Positions 23,002 through 35,515 of a DNA stretch of 64,000 nt are shown piece by piece. The notes beneath the pieces are model-generated. The model was not told the DNA's origin. It saw nothing but the letters and a program-made list of their open reading frames with translations, and made no database searches. The translations under genes and the position numbers were made by a program. The DNA lies in contig SIJG01000022.1 of assembly GCA_023374025.1 (NCBI GenBank), positions 124,001 to 188,000 on the forward strand, written 5' to 3'. Numbering within the stretch: the stretch's first letter is position 1; every line of letters starts with the position of its first letter. The DNA comes from Heterodera schachtii (lineage: Eukaryota > Nematoda > Chromadorea > Rhabditida > Heteroderidae).

Positions 23002-26000
23002 TCAATTTGGCCCATTTGCCGTGCCGTTGTTGCGCTGATTTACTTGGACTTCGTCCGTCTCTGTCCCCACATTGTTTCCTTCGTTTTGCCCATCCGCTGA
23101 TGGCACATCAATGATCACTTCATTTAGGCTGGGCACAGAGATTTTTGCATCTTGATTTAGACTATTATAGAAAGATTTGTTATCAATTAAGTTTTTCTCA
23201 AAAGCAATTTTGAATTATATTTTTATGGATGCCGAAAAAAGTAATTAATTAAAAATAATTGACTTTTTTAAATAATTTAAATTCTTTTACTCGCTCGGCA
23301 GATTGGGCATGTGTTATGGTTTTTCAACCTTAAAAATATTTTTTTATAAAAATGAACAAAAACAAAAAAAATACCATTCGGAAATGCATTCGTTGTGGAA
23401 AATGTGCTAAATTTATCCCATAATTAAGAATTTCAAATATTTTTTGATATTTTTCTTACTTTGCACGGCTCTAAAATGGCAAGCAGTTTGACCGGCGTCT
23501 CTTTTTCAATCTCACCGAGACAAATTGTGCACTCGAGTTCTGCCCACACTCCATTTCTACTCACTTGGAATTCATGAATTGTAACTTAAATAATTATACC
23601 GTACATATTTCCGGAAATACCACGTTCCCTGATACTGTACTTCCCTTTTCGGAGGGTAATGAAAAACATCACATCCTGCTAATGGATAGTAAGAAAAAAA
23701 ATGCTTTATCAAATATATTTCCAATGCCCTACAAAATCAGCAACAAATCGCCTCTCACATTTATTTTACCGTATTTTGCTTAATTAAATTAAAATACTTC
23801 CTTCGGCCCCGGATACTGTATGCCCTTTTAAGGGGAGCAAAAAATAATACGCATTTTCTAATTATGATCCAAATTTCTATTATTTTCTTTTTAATTGCCA
23901 AGCAAAATCCTTTTGATATTTTCAGATTAAAAAAGAAGATTTAAGTACTATCAAATGAAACAAATTGTGCATTCGAGTTCTACCTGCACTCCATTTGTCA
24001 TTGCTTGGAATTCATGAATTGATAAATTAATAATTATACCGTACATATTCCTTGAAATACCATCGTCCCTGATACCGTACTCCCCCTTTTTTTTGGGGGG
24101 GGGGAGGGCGGGGTCTATCCCCTGGGAACCGTCCACTTCGGCGCCGGCCTTTTCGGCGCCGTTTCTAACAACTTTTCTCATTATCAACCGAATTAATATT
24201 TTTGGTATCATTCGATAGCTCTTGAGATTCTCTATTAGCCTGCAAAATTTCAAAAAAATTTGTCAGTTTAAAAAAAAGATATGACCAAAAAACTCAAAAA
24301 TTGACTTTTTCTTGGCTTTTTGGGCGCCGCGTGCAATAACTTTTTTTATTTTTGAATGATTCTTTTTTTTTTGGCATGTGAAGTAGAGAACATATAGAGC
24401 TTTAAAATGATACCAGATTGGCTAAAGTTAACTGACAAATAAAAAAGTTATGGCATTTCAAAATTTGCGGCGCCGAAATGGTCCGCGCCGAAGTGACCCC
24501 GACCTTATCCCCTCCCTCCTCCCATAAATTTTCTCTCTTTACATTGAATTTCCTGCGGATGCGGCGGCGTTGAAGCCACAACATTTGCACGTGGTTGGCT
24601 TGGGAATGCGTGTGGACCAGAAATACGACACCCCCAGTAGATGATCAAAACCATAGCAACGAATAACAGCACACAGAAGACCAGAAAAGCCCGATCAGAA
24701 GCCTTGGCGTCGAAATTTGTTGGCGCCGGCGCATTCATTCGTTTGCGACGCCTCCGATGGCGACGACCAATTGAATCATCCAAAATGATTTATGTATTTA
24801 AATTTAATGAATTATGCCACAAATATGGATTTGTTTTCTTTTAGTGCTATCCATTTGCGGCACAAAAAAGACCCGGTTTAGAAAAATGGATTATTCTCAG
24901 ATTTTCTTTATAAATTAGATGAATATACTTTATGTCAAAAATAGTTATTTTTCACTTTACTATGACGATTTGGGGGGGGGGGGGGGGATAAATTAATTTT
25001 AAATTTAAATCCCAAAAAATTTTGCATGAAGAATAAAAATTCATCAATCCATTTAAGTAAATTACCATTATCGTCATTTTGACCATTAGCAGAAAATGCA
25101 TTTGCGTCCCATTCAATTTGCAATGACCGCGCGACAAATTGAAGAAAACGCCGTTCTTTTTGCTTCCCCTTTTCTTCTTTTCCTTTTCGGCCATGCCTTT
25201 CTTTTTGGCCATTTTCTGCTTTTCCCTTTTTGCTACATTTTTGGCAACTTTCTTTCATATTTTCATCATCCAATCGTAACTCATTATAAATGTCAATGAG
25301 CTCAATTAAAATTGCTTTTGGCTCTATTTCCTTTTTCCCTTGAGGGCTTTCAAGTGGAATTTGGCCACTTCGCTTGGCCATGAAAAACACGGCATATGCC
25401 AAACTCTGTTTGATTTCATTCTTCCGCGCAGATATTTCGTTGGTATCAGCTGAAAAATTTTGAAAATTCGGCATATGAATTTTTATTTTGTTTTTACCTT
25501 TTTTCATCGTCTCATTTGCCGAAATTACCCCATAAAATAATCCCTCCAACAATTGGCTCAGTGGCGGATCTTTTTGACAAATTTCACTCCATCGATTTTT
25601 GAAAAATTTGAATTCATCAGACGAAAAATTATCATTTGGGAAATATTTTTTCTGTAAAGGTGGAACAAATTCAAAAAATTTATAAGGGCAGCTTTTTCAA
25701 ACCCTACATTCCTTTTTTAAAACTCCAAAACTTGAATTTTGCTCAATTTTTGAACATAATCTATTAAAAAATCCTCATTAAATTTCATAACTTCCCATGC
25801 TTTTTTCGGCACCGCCTGTCCCAAAAATTCGAAATTTTTGAAATTTACCTTTGAATTCTTATCGAAAACTGACTCCAGCAGATAATGTTTTTTGTTTAGC
25901 CCTTCAATGACCTTACTCAATTGTTTATTGTATTTGCTATTTTTGCCTAGAATCTTTTGTCCATATTTTTCGAGCAAAAAATATTCTCTGCCGCCGGCGA

Positions 26001-26184
26001 TTTGGGCGCGCATTTTGCCTGAATCCTCTGGCACTTTGTCAGAATGATTTATCATTTTGCCTGAATGCTCCGGCTCTTTTTCATGATATTTAGGCATTTT
26101 GTCATAGGTTTTCGCTCCTTTTTGTCCATCGCATCCGACGGATGGGCAAAGCATTGGCAAAAGCAGCAGGAAAATCAAATGCAT
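23002..26184 (-). CDS. R1: membrane-anchored RING-H2 protein, probable E3 ubiquitin ligase
   Basis: Exons seen: 25849-26184 (open on to 25717), 25498-25651, 25066-25449, an open TM segment 24505-24783, then 23460-about 23580, 23375-23406, 23291-23328 and 23002-23150. The start MHLIFLLLLPMLCPSVGC is a signal peptide. DKxPxxSGKM-type repeats follow, then a Lys/Glu-rich stretch. The TM segment (FLVFCVLLFVAMVLIIYWGC) sits behind a poly-Arg stretch. The RING is complete: ECTICLGEIEK, EPCKHIFHNECISEWLKNHN and TCPICRA, with all C3H2C3 ligands. It ends in an acidic tail (VPSLNEVIIDVPSADGQNEG). Such proteins transfer ubiquitin at membranes. Joins among the RING exons are certain in phase; the joins around the TM exon are not resolved. 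Compared with R2, the TM exon has lost 23 bases and frame. An element (24106-24504) and a truncated extra RING exon (23951-24060, ECTICFI then stop) also suggest decay. Confidence 0.7.
23951..24060 (-). pseudogene. Extra truncated copy of the first RING exon
   Basis: The segment reads IHEFQAMTNGVQVELECTIC followed by FI and a stop, against IHEFQ(V)(S/R)RNGVWAELECTICLG in the other copies. It lies about one repeat unit (roughly 440 bases) upstream of the R1 RING exon. The DNA between them matches the 413-bp unit of the R2 array. R1 thus already had a second, decayed unit. Confidence 0.75.
24106..24504. mobile_element. Foldback element with TTCGGCGCC words
   Basis: The left part GGGCGGGGTC ... 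ACTTCGGCGCCGG ... TTTTCGGCGCC and the right part GGCGCCGAAATGG ... GCGCCGAAGTGACCCCGACC are inverted copies. No target duplication can be read because the left end runs into a G tract. It lies in R1 next to the TM exon, at a place absent from R2. Confidence 0.6.
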
Positions 26185-26324
26185 TTTTCCAATCAGTGCA
26201 GAATTTCTTTAATTGTCCTTAATTAGGATGGAGTTCAGTTTGGCAATGCCCTAATGAGTTACGAATAAAAGTTGGAACTTTTATTTATGACATACAAAAC
26301 CTAAAATATATTTTTTTAAACATA

Positions 26325-26402
26325 AAAAATTGTGTAATTATGAATAACTAGAAAATTGTGTAATTATGAATAACTAGAAAATTGTGTAATTATGAATAAC
26401 TC
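26325..26402. repeat. 26-base tandem repeat, three copies
   Basis: The unit AATTGTGTAATTATGAATAA plus CTAGAA is repeated three times with period 26. It lies upstream of R1 and no function is visible. Confidence 0.8.
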
Positions 26403-26769
26403 AAATTTTAAAATTATCCGATGAATTAAGTGATGAAGATGAAAAACATAAAAAAATGTGCATTTTTTTTTGTTCAATTATATCATTTAGTTATTATTTG
26501 ATTTGCCTTTTAAGCATATCAATATTTTCTCAGCTCCCTATTTTTTTTATCTCTTTTTAAATATTTATTTAGCATTTATTACAATAAAATTATGTAAAAA
26601 TGTATAAAACAGGAAATATTAATAATGGAGTAAATTATTGAAAAAAAGTTGTAAAATTGTGAATAAATAAAATTTATTGAAATAATATAGGAATTTTTAT
26701 AATTTATTGAAATGCATATTAAATTAAAAATTTAAAAAATTATTGAATAATAACATAAAGTAATTAAAA

Positions 26770-27005
26770 AATATCTCCGAAATAAATGAACTGATCATTT
26801 GAGAATTTGATTAAAAACATATGCCCAATTCATTTCTCGGCATTTTGGACTCGGTCTCGACTTCTCTCTAAAAATAATGGCCCTAACTAGAAAGACCCAT
26901 AGACAAAGGACCAACGGTGACAATGGACCCACAGACAAAAGACCAACAATGACTAAGGAACAACAATAACAAAGGAGCCAGCCAAGACAAAGGACCCACA
27001 AATTA
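26770..27005. repeat. Degenerate copy of the GGACCCACAGACAAAGGACC minisatellite
   Basis: The flank (GGCATTTTGGACTCGGTCTC) and the repeat words match 36,715-37,075. This marks the outer end of the R1/R2 segmental duplication. The repeat is short and diverged here and longer there. Confidence 0.7.
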
Positions 27006-28847
27006 AAAAAAAATTAAAATAGAGTCAGGAAAAATAGCAATTTTCTTTTGATGGCCTTTCAAATTAAAAAATAATAATAATTACACTGAAAACAATAAAC
27101 CGTTATGCCGGGTTTAGACCCCCTAGTCTCGGTTTTGGTTTTTGGCACAAAAAAGCCATTTTTGGCAAAAGAAAGCCATTTTTGGTTTCGGTTTTAAAGA
27201 AATTTAAATTAATATTTTTGATTTATAAAATTAAAAAATATATAGTTATGTCGTTTAAATTTATTATATAATTTTTCATTAAAATGCCAAATGTAAATAA
27301 ATTCAAATTGTTATCTACACATACACTTGAACATTTGGGTATTATATGATGAAAAAAACAGAGTTTTTCGGGTTTTAGACCGGACAATGTGAGACTAATT
27401 TTCTTTTCAGTACAGAATTTTAAATTTTGCCCTTTAAAGCCATTTTTTCTAATCATTTTTTAATCCAATATCAAACATTATTAAGCCTTGATTCCCTACT
27501 TTTCGGCACTCGATAAAATTAAAAAATTTTGGACATAAAAAATAAATTAAAATTGTATAAATTAAATAAAATGGAAATTAGATAGAATTTTTATGTAAAT
27601 TAAATTATTTTTATTCACATTTTGCTTTGCCTTTTATTCCATTCGCTTTTACTTTCTATAATAATCAATTTTTCACTCCATTTACAAATCTATTCAAAGC
27701 TTTAATTATTTATTAACATTATAATGGTCGGAAATTTTTATTTTATTATTTAAAAAATCGAAGCTTTACTATATAATAATAAATCGCAATTAAAAATCGA
27801 ATATTAACTGCCTAATGATTACGTCAATTGATAAAAAAAATGGATAATTAACTATGCGAACATTAAAAATATATTTTTTTCATTTTTATAAGAAGTCCTC
27901 CAAGGAATTTGAAAATAAAAAATTTAATTTTTAATATGCTGAAAATTAGTGGGTATTCATCTGATTTTAAAGGAATTTTTTCTTTGCGGGGCGAAGCGGT
28001 GCCGAAAGGCTCAGCGCCAAGAAATTGCTTTTTATTTTTTGATTATTTCACGCTTTTAATACCTCCGATTTATTCCTTTCTCCGTCTTATTCATATTTTT
28101 ATGTCATTCGATGTATCCATGTGTTTCATTGAATGACCCCGGTGATTTAATTGAGAAAAATTTTGGGCCAACCTTCAAATTTGTCACATTATGCTAAAAG
28201 AAGCAATTTTTATTTGAAATATAATTTTTGATTAAAACATTCGACGAAGACATGTAAGATATTAGTGGTAATTTCACGATTCCCTTACAGAATTACAAAA
28301 TGATATTTATCATAAATATCAAACAATGGCGGATTAAAAAACATATACTCTAACCGACCATTTTTCCACCACAACAATTGGTTTTTTCTAGCAATTTTTT
28401 TATCGCGTTTCCATCGCCCAATTTCAACTCCATGGCAAAATTTCCTCTTCCGATATGACAGGAAGTTTACCATTCCTCTGACATCACTTCATTCCTTACT
28501 CATTTCTCCGGTCGGACTAAATCGGACAATTGAAGCAGAATTCGGGACTTTGTCAATCGGCATTCTTCGTAATTGTCGGGAATGTCAGATTCTGAGTACG
28601 AGATCAAATGCCACCCCCCCCCCAAATTGGACGCTCTGAAAAACCTGTTTTAAGCCAGTCCGGGGTTAGATTACCGATTTAAAGATTAATCAATATCTGC
28701 AAAAATAATATTTCGCCCTTCTAAATATTTCAAAAAAGTAATTTTATCTCAAATCCCTGTTCAAAATGACAACAAATTTTGTCATTTATCAATCGATATA
28801 ATATCACTATGTCACTGTTTATCAATCGATCGTTTTTGCTAATCCGT
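27006..28847. other. AT-rich spacer between the R1 and R2 blocks
   Basis: No gene supported. 27,110-27,450 has words of the type AAAAGCCATTTTTGGC like an element end. 27,996-28,018 is a diverged copy of the shared GC core. A minus ORF at 28285-28473 has no paralogue. The stretch 28,600-28,847 begins the R2 duplication block. Confidence 0.45.
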
Positions 28848-29499
28848 TCATCCGCCCAATTTCATCCTTTCACCATCAATTGGTCCAATCTGGTCCCCCC
28901 GTTCACTCTTTTGGCCCATTTGCCGTGACACTGTTTGTGGTTTTGTAACCCCAGTGTTTCCTTCGTTTTGCCCATCCGCTGATGGCACATCAATGATCAC
29001 TTCGTTTAGGCTGGGCACAGAGATTTTTGCTTCTTGATTTCGAGCATTATGCAAGTAATTTTTTTAATAAAAAGTTTAAAATTAATAGGCAATTAAATTT
29101 ACTCCGAAAGAAAGAAATTTAAAATATATTGCAAAATCGGGAAAATAAAAATGCAAAATAATAATTCCTTATTTTTACTTTTTAATAATTTAAATTCTTT
29201 TACTCGCTCGGCAGATTGGGCACGTGTTATGGTTTTTCAACCTTAAAAATATTTTTTTATAAAAATGAACAAAAACAAAAAAAATACCATTCGGAAATGC
29301 ATTCGTTGTGGAAAATGAGCTAAATTTATGACATAATTAAATAAATTTAATTATATATTTTTTTGAATACTTTTTACTTTGCACGGCTCTAAAATGGCAA
29401 GCAGTTTGACCGGCGTCTCTTTTTCAATTCACCGAGACAAATGGCACTCGAGTTCTGCCCACACTCCATTTCTCCTCACTTGGAATGCCCTACAAAATC

Positions 29500-32000
29500 A
29501 GCAACAAATCGCCTCTCACATTTATTTTACCGTATTTTGCTTAATTAAATTAAAATACTTCCTTCGGCCCCGGATACTGTATGCCCTTTTAAGGGGAGCA
29601 AAAAATAATACGCATTTTCTAATTTTTCTTACTTTGCACGGCTCTAAAATGGCAAGCAGTTTGACCGGCGTCTCTTTTTCAATTTCACCGAGACAAATTG
29701 TGCACTCGAGTTCTGCCCACACTCCATTTCTCCTCACTTGGAATTCATGAATTGTAACTTAAATAATTATACCGTACATATTTCCGGAAATACCACGTTC
29801 CCTGATACTGTACTTCCCTTTTTCGGAGGGTAATGAAAAACATCACATCCTGCTAATGGATAGTAAGAAAAAAAATGCTTTATCAAATATATTTCCAATG
29901 CCCTACAAAATCAGCAACAAATCGCCTCTCACATTTATTTTACCGTATTTTGCTTAATTAAATTAAAATACTTCCTTCGGCCCCGGATACTGTATGCCCT
30001 TTTAAGGGGAGCAAAAAATAATACGCATTTTCTAATTTTTCTTACTTTGCACGGCTCTAAAATGGCCAGCAGTTTGACCGGCGTCTCTTTTTCAATTTCA
30101 CCGAGACAAATTGTGCACTCGAGTTCTGCCCACACTCCATTTCTCCTCACTTGGAATTCATGAATTGTAACTTAAATAATTATACCGTACATATTTCCGG
30201 AAATACCACGTTCCCTGATACTGTACTTCCCTTTTTCGGAGGGTAATGAAAAACATCACATCCTGCTAATGGATAGTAAGAAAAAAAATGCTTTATCAAA
30301 TATATTTCCAATGCCCTACAAAATCAGCAACAAATCGCCTCTCACATTTATTTTACCGTATTTTGCTTAATTAAATTAAAATACTTCCTTCGGCCCCGGA
30401 TACTGTATGCCCTTTTAAGGGGAGCAAAAAATAATACGCATTTTCTAATTTTTCTTACTTTGCACGGCTCTAAAATGGCCAGCAGTTTGACCGGCGTCTC
30501 TTTTTCAATTTCACCGAGACAAATTGTGCACTCGAGTTCTGCCCACACTCCATTTCTCCTCACTTGGAATTCATGAATTGTAACTTAAATAATTATACCG
30601 TACATATTTCCGGAAATACCACGTTCCCTGATACTGTACTTCCCTTTTTCGGAGGGTAATGAAAAACATCACATCCTGCTAATGGATAGTAAGAAAAAAA
30701 ATGCTTTATCAAATATATTTCCAATGCCCTACAAAATCAGCAACAAATCGCCTCTCACATTTATTTTACCGTATTTTGCTTAATTAAATTAAAATACTTC
30801 CTTCGGCCCCGGATACTGTATGCCCTTTTAAGGGGAGCAAAAAATAATACGCATTTTCTAATTTTTCTTACTTTGCACGGCTCTAAAATGGCCAGCAGTT
30901 TGACCGGCGTCTCTTTTTCAATTTCACCGAGACAAATTGTGCACTCGAGTTCTGCCCACACTCCATTTCTCCTCACTTGGAATTCATGAATTGTAACTTA
31001 AATAATTATACCGTACATATTTCCGGAAATACCACGTTCCCTGATACTGTACTTCCCTTTTTCGGAGGGTAATGAAAAACATCACATCCTGCTAATGGAT
31101 AGTAAGAAAAAAAATGCTTTATCAAATATATTTCCAATGCCCTACAAAATCAGCAACAAATCGCCTCTCACATTTATTTTACCGTATTTTGCTTAATTAA
31201 ATTAAAATACTTCCTTCGGCCCCGGATACTGTATGCCCTTTTAAGGGGAGCAAAAAATAATACGCATTTTCTAATTTTTCTTACTTTGCACGGCTCTAAA
31301 ATGGCCAGCAGTTTGACCGGCGTCTCTTTTTCAATTTCACCGAGACAAATTGTGCACTCGAGTTCTGCCCACACTCCATTTCTCCTCACTTGGAATTCAT
31401 GAATTGTAACTTAAATAATTATACCGTACATATTTCCGGAAATACCACGTTCCCTGATACTGTACTTCCCTTTTTCGGAGGGTAATGAAAAACATCACAT
31501 CCTGCTAATGGATAGTAAGAAAAAAAATGCTTTATCAAATATATTTCCAATGCCCTACAAAATCAGCAACAAATCGCCTCTCACATTTATTTTACCGTAT
31601 TTTGCTTAATTAAATTAAAATACTTCCTTCGGCCCCGGATACTGTATGCCCTTTTAAGGGGAGCAAAAAATAATACGCATTTTCTAATTTTTCTTACTTT
31701 GCACGGCTCTAAAATGGCAAGCAGTTTGACCGGCGTCTCTTTTTCAATTTCACCGAGACAAATTGTGCACTCGAGTTCTGCCCACACTCCATTTCTCCTC
31801 ACTTGGAATTCATGAATTGTAACTTAAATAATTATACTGTAAGGGTTTCCGGAAATAGCACCGTCCCTGATACTACTGTACTTCCCTTTTTCGGAGGGTA
31901 ATGAAAAACAGCACATCCTACTAATGGGTAATAAGAAAAAAGATGCTTTATCAAAAAAAATATTTGACATACCCAACAAAATCAGCAGCAAATCGTATTT
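29500..32000. repeat. 413-bp tandem array carrying a RING half-exon
   Basis: Six full units with exact 413-base spacing: the minus ORFs ending at 29522, 29935, 30348, 30761, 31174 and 31587 are identical. Degenerate edges lie at 29,378-29,510 and 31,803-32,120. Each unit contains the first RING exon (ELECTICLGEIEKETPVKLL to EPCK) with its GTAAGA donor. The four inner units read GGCCAGCAG where the two outermost read GGCAAGCAG, as does R1. Confidence 0.95.
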
Positions 32001-33116
32001 TACCGTATTTTGTTTATTTAAATTATAATACTCCCGTCGCCCCCGGATAATGTGCATTTACTAATTCTGATCCAATTTTCTATTAATTTTTTTAATTGCC
32101 AAACAAAATCCTTTTGATATTTTCAGATTAGAAAAGAACATTTAGTGCTACCAAATGACCTCCAACATGTCTCCCCCCCCCCCCCCCCGACGCTCACTGG
32201 TCCCCTACACTTTGCCCCCGAGGGGTCGGGCACAACACTAATTATGCCATTTATCCCATCCCTCCTTCAATAAATTTTCTCTCGTTACATTGAATTTCTT
32301 GCGGATGCGGCGGCGTGTAATCACATTTTGCGGCGGAATTGAAGCCACATTTGCACTTGGTTGGCTTGGGACGAAGAATGGACGAGAAAAACGACAACGA
32401 CAGTTGAGGTTGAGCAAAAGTACAAAAACGATCAGCGCCACTAATATGATCAAAAGAGGCCGATCAGAAGATGAACTTTTTGGCGCCGGCGCATTCATTC
32501 GTTTGCGACGCCTCCGACGACGACGACCAATTGCATTATCCAAAATTTTTATGTATTTAAAATAATTAATGCGGCAAATATGGACTTGTTTCTTTTAGTG
32601 TTAGATTGATGGCCCGTATCGTAAGAATCATCGTTTTTTTCATTTTGCCCATTAGCAGAAAATGCATTTGCGTCCCATTCAATTTCTAATGACCGCACGA
32701 CAAAGCTCATTTTGCTTCTTCCCTTGGGGGCAAATTTCCAGTGGAATTTGGCCGCGCCTTGCCATGAAAAACACGGCATATGCCAAACTCTGTTTGAGTG
32801 TCTTTTGCTGCACATGCATTTCATTTGTATCTTCTGAAAAATTTTGAAAATTCGACCTATGAAATATATAATTCGTTTTTACCTTTTTGCATCGTCTCAT
32901 TTGCCGAAATTACCCCAGAAAATAATCCCTCCAACAATTGGCTCAGTGGCGGATCTTTTTGGCAAATTTCACTCCATCGGTTTTTGAAAAATTTGAATTC
33001 GTCAAGCAAAAAATTATCATTTGGAAAATATTTGTTCTGTAAAGGTGGAACAAGTTCAAAAAAGTTATAAGGGCAGCCTTTTAAAACCCTATGTTTCTTT
33101 TTGAAAACTCGGCAAT

Positions 33117-34015
33117 CAATCCTAAAGAAAAGGGGTCCCTAATTTAACTTTTTTTATTTTCGGCTCAAAATCAATTTTCGGGTATTTTCGAGGGTGCTGA
33201 TTACGAATCTGTACTCCGACCGAACCACGGACCCGAATTCGAACAAAAAATTAGAATTTTTTTTTCAAAATACTCATTAAAATCGATCAAATTTTGATGC
33301 TTTGCGTATTTTTATGCAATTAATAATTAAAGCATTGTTTTACACAGGGCTCCGAACTGAAAATTTTCAAAATCAGCATTTGGCCGGCAAAAAATCAGCA
33401 TTTTGGAAATTTAATTCCAAATTTATAAAATTCAATAAAAAGGGTTTTTTTTGCGGCGCGCTTTATCAAAAAAACTTTTTGGAAACATGGGGCGTGGTTC
33501 CGGTGGTGCCGATAGGCGCCGCCGGGGAAAAAATTGGAAATGTTGACCATTTTTAAACAGATTTCACTGAAAATTGGGAATTTATTAGTCAAATTTTGAA
33601 AATTTCAGGGGAATTTTAGGGACCGGTGGACCGATAGCCTAAAAATAGCCATTTTGAGATTTGTTCGAACAATCAGCAGAATAAAAAGTCACACACAGAA
33701 AAATCAACCTATCGCCCTAAATTTGAAAATTTGATACTTTTTGGTAGCAATTTTACATAAAAACGGCTATTTTTGAGGATTTTTCCAAAAATCAGCATAA
33801 ATCAGTAAACTTTCTCAAAAAAAAGCAGCAAAAATCAGCAAATCAGCATCTAACAAAAAAAAAACCAACTTATAAATAGTTGTTAAATAAATTCAAAGCT
33901 TTTCCTCAGAAAAATGCACCCCTGGAAAAAATATTTCATTTTTTCGAATTCTGGTTCGGTTGAGTTCTCAAATTTAAAAAAAATTTAAATTAGGGGCCCC
34001 CATTCTTTAGGATTG
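33117..34015. mobile_element. Inverted-repeat element in R2 with AATCAGCA words
   Basis: Ends CAATCCTAAAGAAAAGGGG and CCCCATTCTTTAGGATTG, followed inward by CCCTAATTTAA in both arms, form an inverted repeat of about 30 bases. Inside, from 33,346, starts a further left end CAGGGCTCCGAACTG with many AAATCAGCA words and the shared GC core at 33502-33523. It separates R2 exons that are adjacent in R1. Target duplication is unclear. Confidence 0.65.
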
Positions 34016-34702
34016 CCGAAAATTCTCTTACCATGAACGATTTAAATCCAAATAAATTTATGAAAGTTTCGCTAGCAATTTTAGGAGATTCGTTAGAAAA
34101 TAATTTTCAATAAAAAAAAAAAATTTCCGCGCTGCGCCTTATGACACAGTTGGGCTTAATTTTCCTAAGAAATTAATTTAAAACCGAAAATTCTCTCCTT
34201 TTTGAACATAATTAACAAAATCTCCATTAAAATTCATAAATTGCCCGGCTTCATTCGGCACCGCCTGTCCAAAAAATTCAAAATTTTGAAATTTATGGGT
34301 GCGGCTGATTATATGGTTTAATTTTACCTTTGAATTTTTATCGAAAACTGACTCAAGCAGATAATGTTTTTTGTTTATCCATTCAATGACCTTTCTCAAT
34401 TGTTTATTGTATTTGCTATTTTTGCCTAGAATCTTTTGTCCATATTTTTCGAGCAAAAAATATTCTCTGCCGCCGGCGATTTCGGCAGGCATTTTGCTAG
34501 AGTCTGGCACTTTGTCAGAATGATTTGTCATTTTGCCAAAGTCTTTCGGCACTTTGTCTGAATTCTTTGTCATTTTGCCAGAATCCTTCGGCTCTTTTTC
34601 ACGATATTTAGGCATTTTGTCATAGCTTTTCGCTCCTTTTTGTCCATCGCATCCGACGGATGGGCAAAGCATTGGCAAAAGCAGCAGGAAAATCAACTGC
34701 AT

Positions 34703-35515
34703 TTATCCAATTAGTGCAGAATGCCTTTTGTTGTCCTTAATTCGGAAGGAGTTCAGTTTGGCAATGCCCTAATGACCTATGAATAAACGTTGTGACTTTA
34801 AATCGAGGAACCTATTATCACTTGTTTAACTTTTAATTATACAAATATTAGGTAATTAGGAATCATTCAAATTTAAAATTATTTAGTGAATGAAGTGATG
34901 AAGGTGAAAAAGTAATAAATTTTTCATTGTTTAATATATCATTTAGTTATTAATTGATTTGCCTTTTATACATATATATTAATGCTTTACGCAACTCCCT
35001 ATTTTTATCTGGGTTTAAATTTTTATTCAGCATTATTACAATAAACATAGAATTATAAAATAGAAATTGAACAATGGAGTAAATTATTGAAGAAAAAATG
35101 TGAAAAATGAATGAATGAAATTATTATAATTTATTCAAATAAATGTTAAAAAATATTATAATATTCAAATAATTCAAGGGTGCTATCAAAACAGAGACCG
35201 AGATTTCCGAATCTGCCGGGCCGGGCCGGGCTGATTTTTTCAGAAAGAAACGGTTTCCGGGCCCTGCCTCTCAAAAACTGGCCAAACCAGAAAACCGATC
35301 AAACCGGGTTTTCAAATTGCCGGGCCCGGGAGCGGTTTCCGGGTTGGTAAAAATTTAAATTTTCACAATTTAATATGGGAAAACCCACAATTTCATTAAT
35401 TACATGTAGAAATTCGGTGCACCACAAAGTCGCCGAAAATTTGCTGAATTTCCAGGAAAAAAATTTTTTTTCATTTTTTTTTGTAATTTTCATCATTAAG
35501 CTTTTTTTCGGACCA
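34703..35515. other. R2 upstream region and GC-rich fragment
   Basis: The first 450 bases align with the R1 upstream flank. At 35,190-35,350 there is a block with CCGGGCCGGGCC and GGTTTCCGGG words, resembling the end of another element. No gene. Confidence 0.45.

Larger units (their letters stand above)
28848..34702 (-). pseudogene. R2: duplicated RING-H2 gene, rearranged
   Basis: Paralogue of R1. The signal-peptide exon (34178-34702, MQLIFLLLLPMLCPSVGC with DKVPxDFGKM-type repeats) and the middle exons (about 32,880-33,080 and 32,680-32,850) are recognisable. So are the TM exon (32238-32543: RRRRRRRKR, then LLIILVALIVFVLLL) and the RING exons (29288-29319, 29204-29241, 28848-29032). Three things speak against normal function. 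The interval between the signal exon and the next exon is filled by an element (33117-34015). The first RING exon is present in a tandem array of six intact copies plus edge remnants. The second RING exon reads CKLIFHNEC where R1 has CKHIFHNEC, removing the first zinc-binding His. The TM exon is in frame here, unlike in R1. Exons are otherwise open, so a transcript is possible. Confidence 0.7.

Noticed and set aside
25717..25849. A 33-base intron in the signal exon of R1 (63 bases in R2)
   Set aside because: Donor and acce­ptor-like sites exist and keep frame, but 33 bases is too short to trust, and the frame is open without splicing in both copies.
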